Source: UBA5189 sp040389445
GTDB taxonomy: Bacteria; Chloroflexota; Limnocylindria; Limnocylindrales; CSP1-4
Reading direction: 5' to 3'
DNA length: 64,000 nt
Assembly: GCA_040389445.1 (NCBI GenBank)
Contig: JAZJZX010000002.1
Span: 310,001-374,000, forward strand
Below the pieces are notes generated by a model. It ran no database searches. It worked only from the letters and a program-made list of their open reading frames with translations, and had not been told where the DNA came from. Both the position numbers and the translations under genes were made by a program. Shown here one piece after another: positions 32,998 through 41,805 of this stretch (positions are counted from its first letter, which is position 1; each line of letters begins with the position of its first letter).

Positions 32998-33599
32998 GAT
33001 CGAGTCCCGGCCTTGCGTTCCCGGGCGACGGCCTCGCGGACCGCCCGATCGTAGGACGACTCCCCGCGGACCATGGGCGCCACGGCGGCGCGGTCCATCA
33101 CCGCGGCTCCCGGCGCTTCCCGCCCGTCCGACCGCTCGCTGTTGGCGGCCCAGATCGCCACCGCCAGGGCGTCGGCGGCGTCATCCGGCCGGGGTACCTC
33201 GCCAAGGCCCAGGCAGACCGCGACCATCCGTCCCACCTGTTCCTTGTCGGCGCTGCCGGAGCCGGTGACGGCGAGCTTGACCTCGTTCGGGGTTGCCTCG
33301 CGGATCGTCCGACTCGACTCGGCGGCGGCCAGCAGCACCACGCCCCGGGCCTGACCCACGGCGAAGGCGGTCTGCGCGTTGCGAGAAAAGAACAGCCGCT
33401 CGACCGCGACGATGTCCGGATCGTGCCGGGCGATCAGGTCGGCGAGGAATCGATGGATCGCCAGCAGACGCTCCGGGAGTCCGAGCGCGGAGCTCGTCTC
33501 GAGGCAGCCCACGTCGATGAGTCGGAGGTTTGCGCCCGTCCGGTCGATGACGCCCCACCCGAGGGCCGCCGTGCCTGGGTCGATGCCCAGGACGATCAC
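32994..33599 (-). CDS. ruvC: Holliday junction resolvase RuvC
   Basis: A 201-aa RuvC with the RNase-H-like fold. Catalytic acids: Asp in VLGIDPGTAALGWGV, Glu in IVAVERLFFSRN, and Asp in the C-terminal RPDDAADALAVAIW. GTG start overlapping the yebC stop (GTGA). Order yebC-ruvC-ruvA-ruvB is the common cluster. Confidence 0.94.
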   Translation of the reverse strand: MIVLGIDPGTAALGWGVIDRTGANLRLIDVGCLETSSALGLPERLLAIHRFLADLIARHDPDIVAVERLFFSRNAQTAFAVGQARGVVLLAAAESSRTIREATPNEVKLAVTGSGSADKEQVGRMVAVCLGLGEVPRPDDAADALAVAIWAANSERSDGREAPGAAVMDRAAVAPMVRGESSYDRAVREAVARERKAGTRS

Positions 33600-34348
33600 C
33601 CGGCGACCTCGGCGAAGACGTCCTCGGGGATGTCGAAGTTGGCGGTCACCCGCTGGACGTCGTCGAGGTCCTCGAGGAGCTCGATCAGCCGCAGGTTCTG
33701 GCGGGCGCGATGGGCGTCGAGTTCAACGGTCTGCCTGGCGATCATGGCGGACTCGGCCGATTCGACGGTCATGCCTGCGGCCTCGAGCGCCGAGCGTACG
33801 CGCTCGAGGTCGGACGGGTCCGTGTAGACCTCGATGACGGCCGGATCCGAGGTGTCGACGTCGGCTGCCCCCGCATCGATGGCGGTCAGGGCGATGTCGT
33901 CGGGGTCGCGGCCGCCCGCCGGGATGGAGATCAGACCGCGCGGCTCGAACTGCCAGGCAACAGCTCCACTTCCCGCAAGCTGGCCACCCGCCTTGGCGAA
34001 CATCGAGCGGACGTCGGACGCCGTGCGGTTGCGATTGTCCGTTGCCGCCTCGACGAGGATGGCCACGCCGCCGGGGCCGTAGCCCTCGTAGGCGATTTCC
34101 TCGAACTGCTCCCCTTCACCGGCACCGGCGGCGCGTTCGATCGCCCGCTTGATGTTGTCGAGGGGCATGTTCACGGCGCGCGCCTTGTCCATCGCCAGGC
34201 GGAGCCGGAAGTTGGCATCGGGATCGCCACCGCCCGCCCGTGCCGCGACCATGATCTCGCGGGCGACCTTGGTGAAGAGTGCCCCGCGCTTCGCGTCGTT
34301 GGCACCCTTCTGGCGTTTGATCGTGGACCACTTCGAATGACCGGACAT
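33596..34348 (-). CDS. yebC: YebC/PmpR-family transcription/translation factor
   Basis: A 250-aa YebC-family protein. The start MSGHSKWSTIKRQKGANDAKRG is family-typical and fixes the ATG at 34348; the frame upstream is spurious. Further blocks are IMVAARAGGGDPDANFRLRLA, NIKRAIERA and YEGYGPGGVAILVEA. Members act as DNA-binding regulators or relieve ribosome stalling at proline-rich motifs. First gene of the ruv cluster, with TATACT 8 bases before the ATG. Confidence 0.93.
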   Translation of the reverse strand: MSGHSKWSTIKRQKGANDAKRGALFTKVAREIMVAARAGGGDPDANFRLRLAMDKARAVNMPLDNIKRAIERAAGAGEGEQFEEIAYEGYGPGGVAILVEAATDNRNRTASDVRSMFAKAGGQLAGSGAVAWQFEPRGLISIPAGGRDPDDIALTAIDAGAADVDTSDPAVIEVYTDPSDLERVRSALEAAGMTVESAESAMIARQTVELDAHRARQNLRLIELLEDLDDVQRVTANFDIPEDVFAEVAG

Positions 34349-34356
34349 CGGGCGGG

Positions 34357-34362
34357 AGTATA
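34357..34362 (-). promoter_or_regulatory. -10 box of yebC-ruvCAB
   Basis: TATACT on the minus strand with 8 bases to the yebC ATG, so transcription starts at or within 2 bases of the start codon. No clear -35 box. Confidence 0.5.
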
Positions 34363-34445
34363 CCGGACTATCATGGCCCGACCGCCCGCGGCGCGCCCCT
34401 CCGCGGCCTGCTTCGACCTTCGCCAGCAGAGAGGACCGACTGTTC

Positions 34446-36530
34446 ATGACCATGAAGAGCGTCGACCTGCCCCACATCCGGAGCGTCGTCCTGGCCGGTC
34501 ATGCCGGTTCCGGCAAGACGACGCTGGGCGAACAGCTGCTCTTTCGAGCCGGTGCGATCCCTCGGCTGGGTCGCGTCGATGACGGGACTTCCCATCTTGA
34601 CTTCGAACCCGAGGAGCAGAAGCGCCGCGAATCGCTGAGCCTCGCGGTAGCGACCTTCGAAACCGAAGGGACGCGAATCACCCTCGTCGATACCCCCGGA
34701 TACCTCGACTTCGCCGCCGAGGTCGTGTCCGGGTTTCATGCGACGGACGGTGCGCTCCTGGTGATGGATGCGTCCGCTGGGGTCGAGGCGGGCCTCGAGA
34801 ACGCCGTTGCCCTGGCGCGATCCACCAACACGGCCACGTGTTTCTTCATCAACAAGTGCGACCGGGAGAACGCCGACCCGACCGGGGCCCTCGATGCCCT
34901 GCGGGCGGCATTCGGCAACAAGGTCGCCCCGCTCCAGATCGCCATCGGGGCCGCCGATTCCTTTTCCGGCTACGTGGATCTCGTGCATCGCAAGGCGTAT
35001 CGCTGGGATGGCACCAGGGACGCCGAGATTGCCATCCCACCCGAACTCGGGGCCGAGGTCGCTCGGCGTCGCGACCAGTTGCTCGAAGCGGCCTCAGAAG
35101 CAGACGACACCGTCCTGACCAAGTACCTCGACGGCGAGGAGATCAGCGACGCCGAACTCGAGGCCTGCCTCCGCAAAGGCGTGAAGGAATCGGTGCTCGC
35201 GCCCGTCCTGGTCGGCAGCGGCGCCGTCGGGATTGGGCTGCGCGCCCTCCTCGATGCCTTCGTCCGCTACCTCCCCTCCCCGGCCGACGAGAAGCCGGCG
35301 GTCGCAACGGATCGGACCGGGGCCATCGTGGAGGTTGCGCCAGACGCCCAGGGACCGCTGCTGGTCCGCGTGTTCAAGACCGCCGCCGATCCGTTCGTCG
35401 GCCGGCTGACCTACCTCAGGGTGCTGTCGGGAACGCTGCATTCCCAGGCGCACGCCTGGAACGCGACCCACCATGAGGACGAGCGGATCGGCCAGCTCCT
35501 CCTGCTGCATGGCAAGGAGCAGGAGGCCGTGGGCGAGCTCAAGGCCGGTGAAATCGGTGCCGTCGCCAAGTTGTCGGCGACCGCGACGGGCGACACGCTG
35601 AGCAGCAGGGAACAACCCTTGCTGCTCGAGGCCCTGGTCTTTCCGACGCCGACGCTGATGGTGGCCATCGAGCCCCAGACCAAGGCCGACCTGGACAAGA
35701 TGGGCCCGGCGCTCCAGCGCATGCTGGAGGAGGAGACGACCGCCCGGCTGGAGCGCAGCGATGCCGGCGAGCAGATCCTCGTGACCATGGGCGAGGCGCA
35801 TACGGCCGTCATCATCGAACGCCTGAAGCGGAAGTTTGGATCCGCGATCGTGACCCGGACGCCGCGCGTCCCGTACCGGGAGACGATCCGGGGCAAGGCC
35901 CAGGTCCACGGCCGCTACAAGAAGCAGACCGGCGGCCACGGCATGTTCGGCGATGTCTGGCTGGAGCTGGAACCGAACCCGGGCGCGGGGGTGGCGTTCG
36001 CGGAACGGGTCGTCGGCGGCTCGGTCCCGAAGCAGTTCTTTCCCGGCATCGAAAAAGGGATCCGGGAAACGGCCGCCGAGGGAGTCATCGCCGGGTATCC
36101 CCTCTCGGATTTCAAGGCGACCCTCTACGACGGCTCATTCCACAACGTCGACTCCAACGAACTTTCGTTCAAGATCGCGGCCTCGATGGCCCTCAAGGAG
36201 GGCGTTCACCAGGCCAGGCCCGCCCTGCTCGAGCCGATCATGACGGTCGAGGTACGGATTCCCGAGGCCTACATGGGCGAGGTCAACCGCGATCTCAACG
36301 GCCGGCGCGGGCGCGTCCTGGGCATGGACATCGAACAGGGCATGCAGATCATCACGGCCAACGTGCCCCAGGCGGAGCTGTTCTCCTACGCCACCGAATT
36401 GCGCTCCATCACGGGTGGGCGCGGAACCTTCTCCGCAACGCTCGACCATTACGACGAGGTGCCGTCGCAGCTGGCCGAGAAGGTGATCGAGGATCATCGC
36501 AAGCGCACCGAGGCCGCCGGACCGCACTGA
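34446..36530 (+). CDS. EF-G-like translation GTPase
   Basis: A 694-aa elongation-factor-G-like protein of the second (FusA2-like) subgroup. The P-loop is GHAGSGKTTLGE instead of GHIDAGKTT, G3 is DTPGYLDF and G4 NKCD. Domain II (LLVRVFKTAADPFVGRLTYLRV) and the domain IV/V core (GGHGMFGDVWLELEP, ADGSFHNVDSNELSFKIA-like, GEVNRDLNGRRGRVLGMD) follow. Ribosome site GAGAGGA before the ATG. The paralogue may serve in ribosome recycling or be a special translocase; the altered P-loop separates it from the main EF-G. Confidence 0.85.
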   Translation: MTMKSVDLPHIRSVVLAGHAGSGKTTLGEQLLFRAGAIPRLGRVDDGTSHLDFEPEEQKRRESLSLAVATFETEGTRITLVDTPGYLDFAAEVVSGFHATDGALLVMDASAGVEAGLENAVALARSTNTATCFFINKCDRENADPTGALDALRAAFGNKVAPLQIAIGAADSFSGYVDLVHRKAYRWDGTRDAEIAIPPELGAEVARRRDQLLEAASEADDTVLTKYLDGEEISDAELEACLRKGVKESVLAPVLVGSGAVGIGLRALLDAFVRYLPSPADEKPAVATDRTGAIVEVAPDAQGPLLVRVFKTAADPFVGRLTYLRVLSGTLHSQAHAWNATHHEDERIGQLLLLHGKEQEAVGELKAGEIGAVAKLSATATGDTLSSREQPLLLEALVFPTPTLMVAIEPQTKADLDKMGPALQRMLEEETTARLERSDAGEQILVTMGEAHTAVIIERLKRKFGSAIVTRTPRVPYRETIRGKAQVHGRYKKQTGGHGMFGDVWLELEPNPGAGVAFAERVVGGSVPKQFFPGIEKGIRETAAEGVIAGYPLSDFKATLYDGSFHNVDSNELSFKIAASMALKEGVHQARPALLEPIMTVEVRIPEAYMGEVNRDLNGRRGRVLGMDIEQGMQIITANVPQAELFSYATELRSITGGRGTFSATLDHYDEVPSQLAEKVIEDHRKRTEAAGPH

Positions 36531-36566
36531 CCACGACCGCACTGACCACGTGGGCCCTGGCGGGCG

Positions 36567-37334
36567 TCAGACCCGGGGGTCGAGGGGCGCCACGACGCCG
36601 GGCCACACGGCCGCCAGTGCCTCCCCGAGCTTGAGCGTCCCGTCGTAGAGGGCGCGACCAACAATCGCGCCGGCGCACCCGAGGGCCTGCGTCGCGCGGA
36701 TGTCATCCGCGGAGGCGATCCCGCCGGAGGCGATGATCCGGGCTCGTGCGTCGCTCCGGACCTCCCGGAGCAACGCCAGGTCCGGCCCGCCGAGCATCCC
36801 GTCCCGCTGGATTGCCGTCACCTCGAACCAGACGACACCGACAGCAAGCAGCCTCGCCAGGGCGAGGTCGACGGACATGCCTTCGGCCCCATCCACCCAG
36901 CCCTGGCCGACGGCCTTGCCGTCGCGCACGTCGAGGGACACGGCGATACGCTCCGCACCGTGTCGCCGCACGAGCCCTCGGGCAAACCCGGGATCCGCCA
37001 GCGCGGTCGTACCGACCACCACGCGCGCCGCTCCGAGGTCGAAGGCACGGTCCACGGAGTCGGCCGTTCGAAGTCCGCCCGCGATCTCGACCGACACGGC
37101 AGGGCCCATGGCGGCCACGATCTTCCTGATGGCGGGACCGTTCGCAGGAACGCCCGTCCGCGCTCCATCGAGGTCCACGGCATGCACCCACCTCGCGCCC
37201 GCCTCACGGAACGCATGCGCCACGGCCACCGGATCGTCCGAGAACGCTGTCTCCCGCATGAAGTCGCCCCGTTGCAACCGCACGACCCGTCCACCGCGAA
37301 GGTCGATTGCGGGAAGAACCTGGAAGCTTGTCAC
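36567..37334 (-). CDS. hisA: Phosphoribosylformimino-5-aminoimidazole carboxamide ribotide isomerase HisA
   Basis: A 255-aa (beta-alpha)8 barrel catalysing the fourth step of histidine synthesis. Seen: LPAIDLRGGRVVRLQRGDF with the catalytic Asp, VHAVDLDGAR, VSVEIAGGLRTAD, GQGWVDGAEG and ASGGIASADDI. GTG start at 37334. It is divergent from the other his genes; the shared region carries palindromes that could control both directions. Confidence 0.93.
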   Translation of the reverse strand: MTSFQVLPAIDLRGGRVVRLQRGDFMRETAFSDDPVAVAHAFREAGARWVHAVDLDGARTGVPANGPAIRKIVAAMGPAVSVEIAGGLRTADSVDRAFDLGAARVVVGTTALADPGFARGLVRRHGAERIAVSLDVRDGKAVGQGWVDGAEGMSVDLALARLLAVGVVWFEVTAIQRDGMLGGPDLALLREVRSDARARIIASGGIASADDIRATQALGCAGAIVGRALYDGTLKLGEALAAVWPGVVAPLDPRV

Positions 37335-37353
37335 GGCGGTCCTGTCATGCTAT

Positions 37354-37383
37354 CGTGATATCACGCTACTACGCTATCATAGC
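37354..37383. promoter_or_regulatory. Operator palindromes between hisA and the his operon
   Basis: CGTGATATCACG (37354-37365) is a perfect 12-bp palindrome and GCTATCATAGC (37373-37383) a second inverted repeat; an AT-rich island in a GC-rich genome. The second overlaps the presumed -10 TATCAT (37375-37380) of the his operon. Likely binding sites of the adjacent TrpR-like regulator. Confidence 0.6.
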
Positions 37384-37387
37384 TTGC

Positions 37388-37729
37388 ATGATTACTCACG
37401 AACCCAGCTCGACCACCGGTGAGGTACCTGCCATGACCACCGACGAATCCTGGCGAACGGATGACACCAACGCGCTCTTCGAGGCCATTCTCCGCCTCGA
37501 GACCCCCGAGGAGGCTGATCGCTTCTTTCGCGACCTTTGCACGCTCGGCGAATTGCGCGACCTGGCCATGCGCTGGTCCGTCGCCCGATTGCTCGATCAG
37601 GGCCTCCATTACGCCGAGATCTCGTCGAGAACGGGCGCCAGCACCGCCACCATCACCCGGATCGCGTCATGGCTTCGGCACGGCCAGGGTGGCTATCGCC
37701 TGATGCTGGACCGCGTGGGCTCGTCCTGA
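37388..37729 (+). CDS. TrpR-related YerC/YecD-type regulator (HisR candidate)
   Basis: A 113-aa protein of the YerC/YecD family with a TrpR-like fold: helical DALFEAILRLETPEEADRFFRDLCT-like core, LGELRDLAMRWSVARLLDQGLHYAEISSRTGASTATITRIASWL (helix-turn-helix), and a tail RHGQGGYRLMLDR. In Gram-positive bacteria such proteins are proposed histidine-responsive repressors (HisR). ATG 37388 lies 7 bases after a -10 box; an ATG at 37433 with GAGG upstream is the alternative. First gene of the operon, its stop overlapping hisG. Confidence 0.8.
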   Translation: MITHEPSSTTGEVPAMTTDESWRTDDTNALFEAILRLETPEEADRFFRDLCTLGELRDLAMRWSVARLLDQGLHYAEISSRTGASTATITRIASWLRHGQGGYRLMLDRVGSS

Positions 37730-38589
37730 TGCGAGAGCGACTTCGCCTCGCGATACCCAACAAGGGGCGCCTCGTTGAGCCGAGCGTGGCACTCCTGCAC
37801 GGAGCCGGGCTCATCTTCGAGGAGCATGACCGAAGCCTCGTGGCTCGCGTGCAGAACTTCTCGCTGGACATCCTGTTCGTGCGCGCCGCCGACGTCGCGG
37901 AGTTCGTGACCGACGGCGTCGCCGACCTCGGCATCACGGGCGCGGACCTCCTCGCGGAAACCGGGTCGAACCTTGCGATCACCCGATCCCTCGGATACGG
38001 CCGCTGTCGTCTCGCCGTGGCCGTGCCATCGGGCAGTACCGTGGAGCGAACGGAGGAGCTTGCCGGACAGCGCGTGGCCACGGCGCACCCCACCGTGGCG
38101 CGCGCCTTCTTCGCCCGTCGAGGCATTGCCATCGACGTCATCCCGCTGTCGGGTGCGGTCGAGGTGGCGCCGCGACTCGGACTCGCCGAGGCGATCGTGG
38201 ACCTCGTCTCGACGGGCTCGACGCTCGCGATGAATGGGCTCAGGTCCATCGAGGATGTCCTCGAAAGCGAGGCCGTGCTGGTTGCCAGCCCGTCGATCGA
38301 GATGGGCCGGGCGGCGGAGATCCACGCCCTCGACACGATGATCGGTGCGGTGATCGCCGCCCGCGAGCGCAAGTACGTGATGATGAATGCGCCGGCCGAG
38401 CGTTTGCCCATGCTGGAGGCTCTGCTGCCCGGCCTCGAGTCGCCGTCGGTCATACCCCTTGCCCATGCGGGGATGATCGCCATCCACTCCGTCGTCGGGG
38501 CGGACGACGTATGGGCCCTCCTGCCGCGCCTCAAGCTGGCCGGTGCGTCGGGCATTCTGGTGCTGCCGATCGAGAAGATCGTTCCGTGA
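37729..38589 (+). CDS. hisG: ATP phosphoribosyltransferase HisG (long form)
   Basis: A 286-aa HisG, first step of histidine synthesis. RLAIPNKGRL starts the catalytic domain; DLGITGADLLAETGSN and the PRPP loop VDLVSTGSTLAMNGL follow. Residues after about 210 form the regulatory C-terminal domain (RKYVMMNAPAERLPMLEALLPG), so it is the long, histidine-feedback form that does not need HisZ. ATG overlaps the regulator stop. Confidence 0.93.
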   Translation: MRERLRLAIPNKGRLVEPSVALLHGAGLIFEEHDRSLVARVQNFSLDILFVRAADVAEFVTDGVADLGITGADLLAETGSNLAITRSLGYGRCRLAVAVPSGSTVERTEELAGQRVATAHPTVARAFFARRGIAIDVIPLSGAVEVAPRLGLAEAIVDLVSTGSTLAMNGLRSIEDVLESEAVLVASPSIEMGRAAEIHALDTMIGAVIAARERKYVMMNAPAERLPMLEALLPGLESPSVIPLAHAGMIAIHSVVGADDVWALLPRLKLAGASGILVLPIEKIVP

Positions 38590-40040
38590 AGCCTCCCTCG
38601 TCGACGGTTCCGGTGTCGCCGCTGCCTCGGCTCGTTCGCCTGGACCTCCGGGCCGAGGGCACGGACGCGGTCCACGACCCGAGGTTCGTGGCACTGGCCG
38701 GCCGCGGCTCCGTGCCGGATCCGTCGATCCGAGCCGTGGCGCGGGACATTCTCGAGAGCGTGCTCCGGGATGGATCGGACGCTGTGCTCGATCTCAATCG
38801 ACGGTTCGGTGGCGGCCTCGCCGACGGCCGGCTGGTCATGACGGGACCGGACCTCCGCGCAGCCGCCGCGGCCCTCGCGCCATCGGTCCGCGGGGCACTC
38901 GAGATCGCGATCGACCACGTCCGGCAGTTCGCAGCAACGCAGCGGCCCGTCGACACCGCGACCACGGTGGTGGCGGGCGTCGACATCGAGCGCCGATGGG
39001 TGCCGGTCTCACGAGTCGGCGCGTACGTTCCCGGTGGCGGCGCCGCCTACCCGTCGAGCCTTGTCATGACGGTGGTCCCGGCCCAGGTCGCCGGTGTCGA
39101 CTCCATCGTGGTGGCGACGCCGGCCCGGCCGGACGGCTCGCTGGATCCCGTCCTGCTCGGTGCGGCGAGTCTCCTGGGCGTCGATGCAATCGTCGTCGCC
39201 GGTGGAGCCCAGGCGATCGCGGCCCTCGCCTTCGGCCTCCCCGAGTTCGGGATTCAGGCTGTCGATCTCGTCGTCGGCCCGGGCAACGCCTGGGTCACGG
39301 CGGCAAAGCTGGAGCTTGCCGGCCGAACCGCCATCGACTTTCCGGCCGGTCCATCCGAGGGTCTGGTGATTGCAACCCCCCCTGCCGATCCCGATCGCGT
39401 GGCGGCGGATCTGCTGACGCAGGCGGAACACGGCCCGGATTCGCCCGCCATCCTCATCACCACGGACACGGCCTTTGCCGACGCCGTCGAACTGGCGATG
39501 CGCGAGCGCGTCCGGACCGCACCGCGTGCCGCCGTGCTCGTGGAGGCCCTCGGACGCCATGGCCGGATCATCCTCGTCGCCGACATCGCGGTCGCCGTCG
39601 CGCTGGCCAACGCCTATGCCCCGGAGCATCTCTCGATTGACGTGCCGGACCTCGAGCCGACCGTCGCCCTGATCAGGAACGCGGGCTCCGTGTTCGTGGG
39701 ACCGTGGGCCCCCGAATCAGCCGGTGACTACGCCACGGGCGCCAACCACGTGCTGCCCACCGGTGGCCTCGCCCGCGGCTGTGGCGCGCTGGCCGTGGAG
39801 ACCTTCGGCAAGTACCTGCAGGTGCAGCGGATCAGCCGCGACGGGCTGGCCCGGTTGCGGCCGACGATCGTCACGCTCGCTGCCGCGGAAGGCCTGTTCG
39901 CACATCGCGACGCGGTCGATGCTCGGTTCATGCACGAATCGACTGCCGTGCCGCCTGCCGTGCCGCCCGCGGTGCCGCCCGCAGTGCCCCCGGGCGTGCC
40001 ACCCTCGGAGCAGCCCGCCGTGTCCGGGACCGCTCGATGA
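38586..40040 (+). CDS. hisD: Histidinol dehydrogenase
   Basis: A 484-aa HisD oxidising histidinol to histidine. Family blocks: VPVSRVGAYVPGGGAAYPSS, VVAGGAQAIAALAFGL, VVGPGNAWVTAAKLEL, DFPAGPSEGLVIA, LLTQAEHGPDSPA, YAPEHLSIDVPDLEP and TGANHVLPTGGLARGCGALAVETF. It starts with GTG overlapping the hisG stop (GTGA). The C-terminus has an unusual tail with five AVPP/GVPP units encoded by 12-base repeats (39945-40000). Confidence 0.93.
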   Translation: MKPPSSTVPVSPLPRLVRLDLRAEGTDAVHDPRFVALAGRGSVPDPSIRAVARDILESVLRDGSDAVLDLNRRFGGGLADGRLVMTGPDLRAAAAALAPSVRGALEIAIDHVRQFAATQRPVDTATTVVAGVDIERRWVPVSRVGAYVPGGGAAYPSSLVMTVVPAQVAGVDSIVVATPARPDGSLDPVLLGAASLLGVDAIVVAGGAQAIAALAFGLPEFGIQAVDLVVGPGNAWVTAAKLELAGRTAIDFPAGPSEGLVIATPPADPDRVAADLLTQAEHGPDSPAILITTDTAFADAVELAMRERVRTAPRAAVLVEALGRHGRIILVADIAVAVALANAYAPEHLSIDVPDLEPTVALIRNAGSVFVGPWAPESAGDYATGANHVLPTGGLARGCGALAVETFGKYLQVQRISRDGLARLRPTIVTLAAAEGLFAHRDAVDARFMHESTAVPPAVPPAVPPAVPPGVPPSEQPAVSGTAR

Positions 40041-41182
40041 GCCCGACCCCGGTCACCTTCAGCTCGCCGACGGCGCCGAGTTCGTACGCCTGGGAAGCGA
40101 CGGACGAGGAGGTTGCGGCCCGCTATGGAATCCCGATCGACGAGGTTGCGCGGTTCGACCTCAACACCTCCCCTTCCCCACCCGAGCTCGCCATCCGTCT
40201 GCTTGCGGCCAACGCCTTCGACCGGTCGATCTCGGAATACCCGCCGTCGGACTACCGCCGGCTCAGTGCGGCGGCCGCCGCGCGCTACGGCGTGGAACTC
40301 GCCGAAGTCCTGGTGGGTGCCGGGGCCGACGAGATCCTCGACCTGATCGCCAAGGCGTTCCTGCCACCCGGTGGGTACGCCGTCATTCCGACCCCGTCCT
40401 ACGCGATGTACCGCGTGGACACCGAGCAGCGCGGCGCCACCGTCCGCGCCGTGCCCAGAACCGGGCCCGAGACCGGCTTCGCCATCGACCTGCCCGCGAT
40501 CCGGACGGCAGCTCGGGGCGCCCACGTGATCTGGCTGTGCAGTCCCAACAATCCGACCGGGTTGCCCGAACCGGAGGGGGCCATCGAGCGGTTGCTGGCC
40601 GAGCTCCGCGACGACGCGACCAGGGCCGGTGCCGAGCCCGCGATCGTCGTGCTCGATGAGGCATACGCGGAGTTTGTCGGACGTTCGCTCGTCCATCTGC
40701 GTCTGGAGTACCCGCGCCTCATCGTGATCCGGACGGCAAGCAAGGCGTATGCGCTGGCCGGCCTGCGGGTGGGTTTCGCGCTTGCCCGACCGGAGGTCAT
40801 CGCGCGCCTCGCACCGTACCGACCGCCGGGGTCCGTGGCCGTTCCGTCGGTCCACATCGTGACCGAGGCGCTGCTCGACGACGACATCCTCGCCGGCAAC
40901 CTCGAGCGCGTCGAGCGCGAGCGCTCGCGGATCAGCCTGCAGCTCGGCATGGCGGGATGGCACGTCCTGCCCTCGGTCACGAACTTCGTCCTGGTCGACT
41001 TCGCCACCGCGGCCAGGGCCGCGAAGGTGGCCGACGGGCTCCTGCAACGAGGCCTCGTGCCGCGCACCTTCGGGGCAGGCCATCCGCTTGCGCATTGCCT
41101 CCGGATCACGGTCCGAAGCGAAGCGGAGAACGATCGACTGATCAGCGCTGCATCCCGGATCCCCCTGGAGAACGCCCGATGA
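40037..41182 (+). CDS. hisC: Histidinol-phosphate aminotransferase
   Basis: A 381-aa fold-type I PLP aminotransferase. Seen: FDLNTSPSPPELA, YPPSDYRRLSAAAAARYG, GAGADEILDLIAKAF, PSYAMYRV, CSPNNPTGLPE, VVLDEAYAEF and the PLP lysine in RTASKAYALAGLRVGF. ATG overlaps the hisD stop and its stop overlaps hisB. The assignment as HisC is supported by the operon. Confidence 0.92.
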   Translation: MSPTPVTFSSPTAPSSYAWEATDEEVAARYGIPIDEVARFDLNTSPSPPELAIRLLAANAFDRSISEYPPSDYRRLSAAAAARYGVELAEVLVGAGADEILDLIAKAFLPPGGYAVIPTPSYAMYRVDTEQRGATVRAVPRTGPETGFAIDLPAIRTAARGAHVIWLCSPNNPTGLPEPEGAIERLLAELRDDATRAGAEPAIVVLDEAYAEFVGRSLVHLRLEYPRLIVIRTASKAYALAGLRVGFALARPEVIARLAPYRPPGSVAVPSVHIVTEALLDDDILAGNLERVERERSRISLQLGMAGWHVLPSVTNFVLVDFATAARAAKVADGLLQRGLVPRTFGAGHPLAHCLRITVRSEAENDRLISAASRIPLENAR

Positions 41183-41805
41183 CCACGCCCCTCGGCAACC
41201 TTGAAGCACTTGAATCCGGAGTCCGGCTGTCCTCGCTGCGTCGCCGTACGCGCGAGACCGAGGTGACCGCGCGCGTCGCGCTCGACGGGACGGGCGAGGC
41301 CGGGATTTCGACGGGTGTCGGCTTCTACGACCACCTCCTGAGCGCTCTCGCGCATCACTCGCTGATCGACATCCGGATCGAGGCGACCGGGGATCTCGAA
41401 GTCGACGATCACCACACCGTCGAGGACGTTGCGCTGGTGCTCGGGTCCGCATTGGCCGCAGCGCTGGGCGATCGGGCCGGGATTCGCCGGTTCGGCGACG
41501 CCTCGGTCCCGATGGATGAGTCCGTCGCGACTGCGGTCATCGACCTTGGCGGTCGGCCGTACGCCGTGATCGACCTCCCCTTCCGGGGCGATCGTATCGG
41601 TGCCCTCTCGACCCAGCTGATCGAACACGCCCTCGAGACGTTCGCTCGAACGGCCGGGCTCACCCTCCACCTGCGCGGCACCGGGCGGAATGACCACCAT
41701 CTGGCCGAGGCCGCGTTCAAGGCACTCGCCCGTGCCCTGCGCGCCGCCTGTGAAGGCGATCCGCGCCGGTCGGGTGTCGCCTCCACGAAAGGCGCCCTCG
41801 GGTGA
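41179..41805 (+). CDS. hisB: Imidazoleglycerol-phosphate dehydratase
   Basis: A 208-aa monofunctional HisB. Metal-binding histidine motifs: GVGFYDHLLSALAHHSL, DDHHTVEDVALVLG, and RNDHHLAEAAFKALARAL. No phosphatase domain is fused, so histidinol-phosphatase must be encoded elsewhere; the PHP protein at 14553-15458 is not an obvious HisK. ATG overlaps the hisC stop. Confidence 0.93.
   Translation: MTTPLGNLEALESGVRLSSLRRRTRETEVTARVALDGTGEAGISTGVGFYDHLLSALAHHSLIDIRIEATGDLEVDDHHTVEDVALVLGSALAAALGDRAGIRRFGDASVPMDESVATAVIDLGGRPYAVIDLPFRGDRIGALSTQLIEHALETFARTAGLTLHLRGTGRNDHHLAEAAFKALARALRAACEGDPRRSGVASTKGALG

Noticed and set aside
39945..40000. Short tandem repeat as CRISPR or regulatory array
   Set aside because: In-frame 12-base units encoding AVPP at the end of hisD, without spacers. 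No CRISPR array was noticed anywhere in the window.
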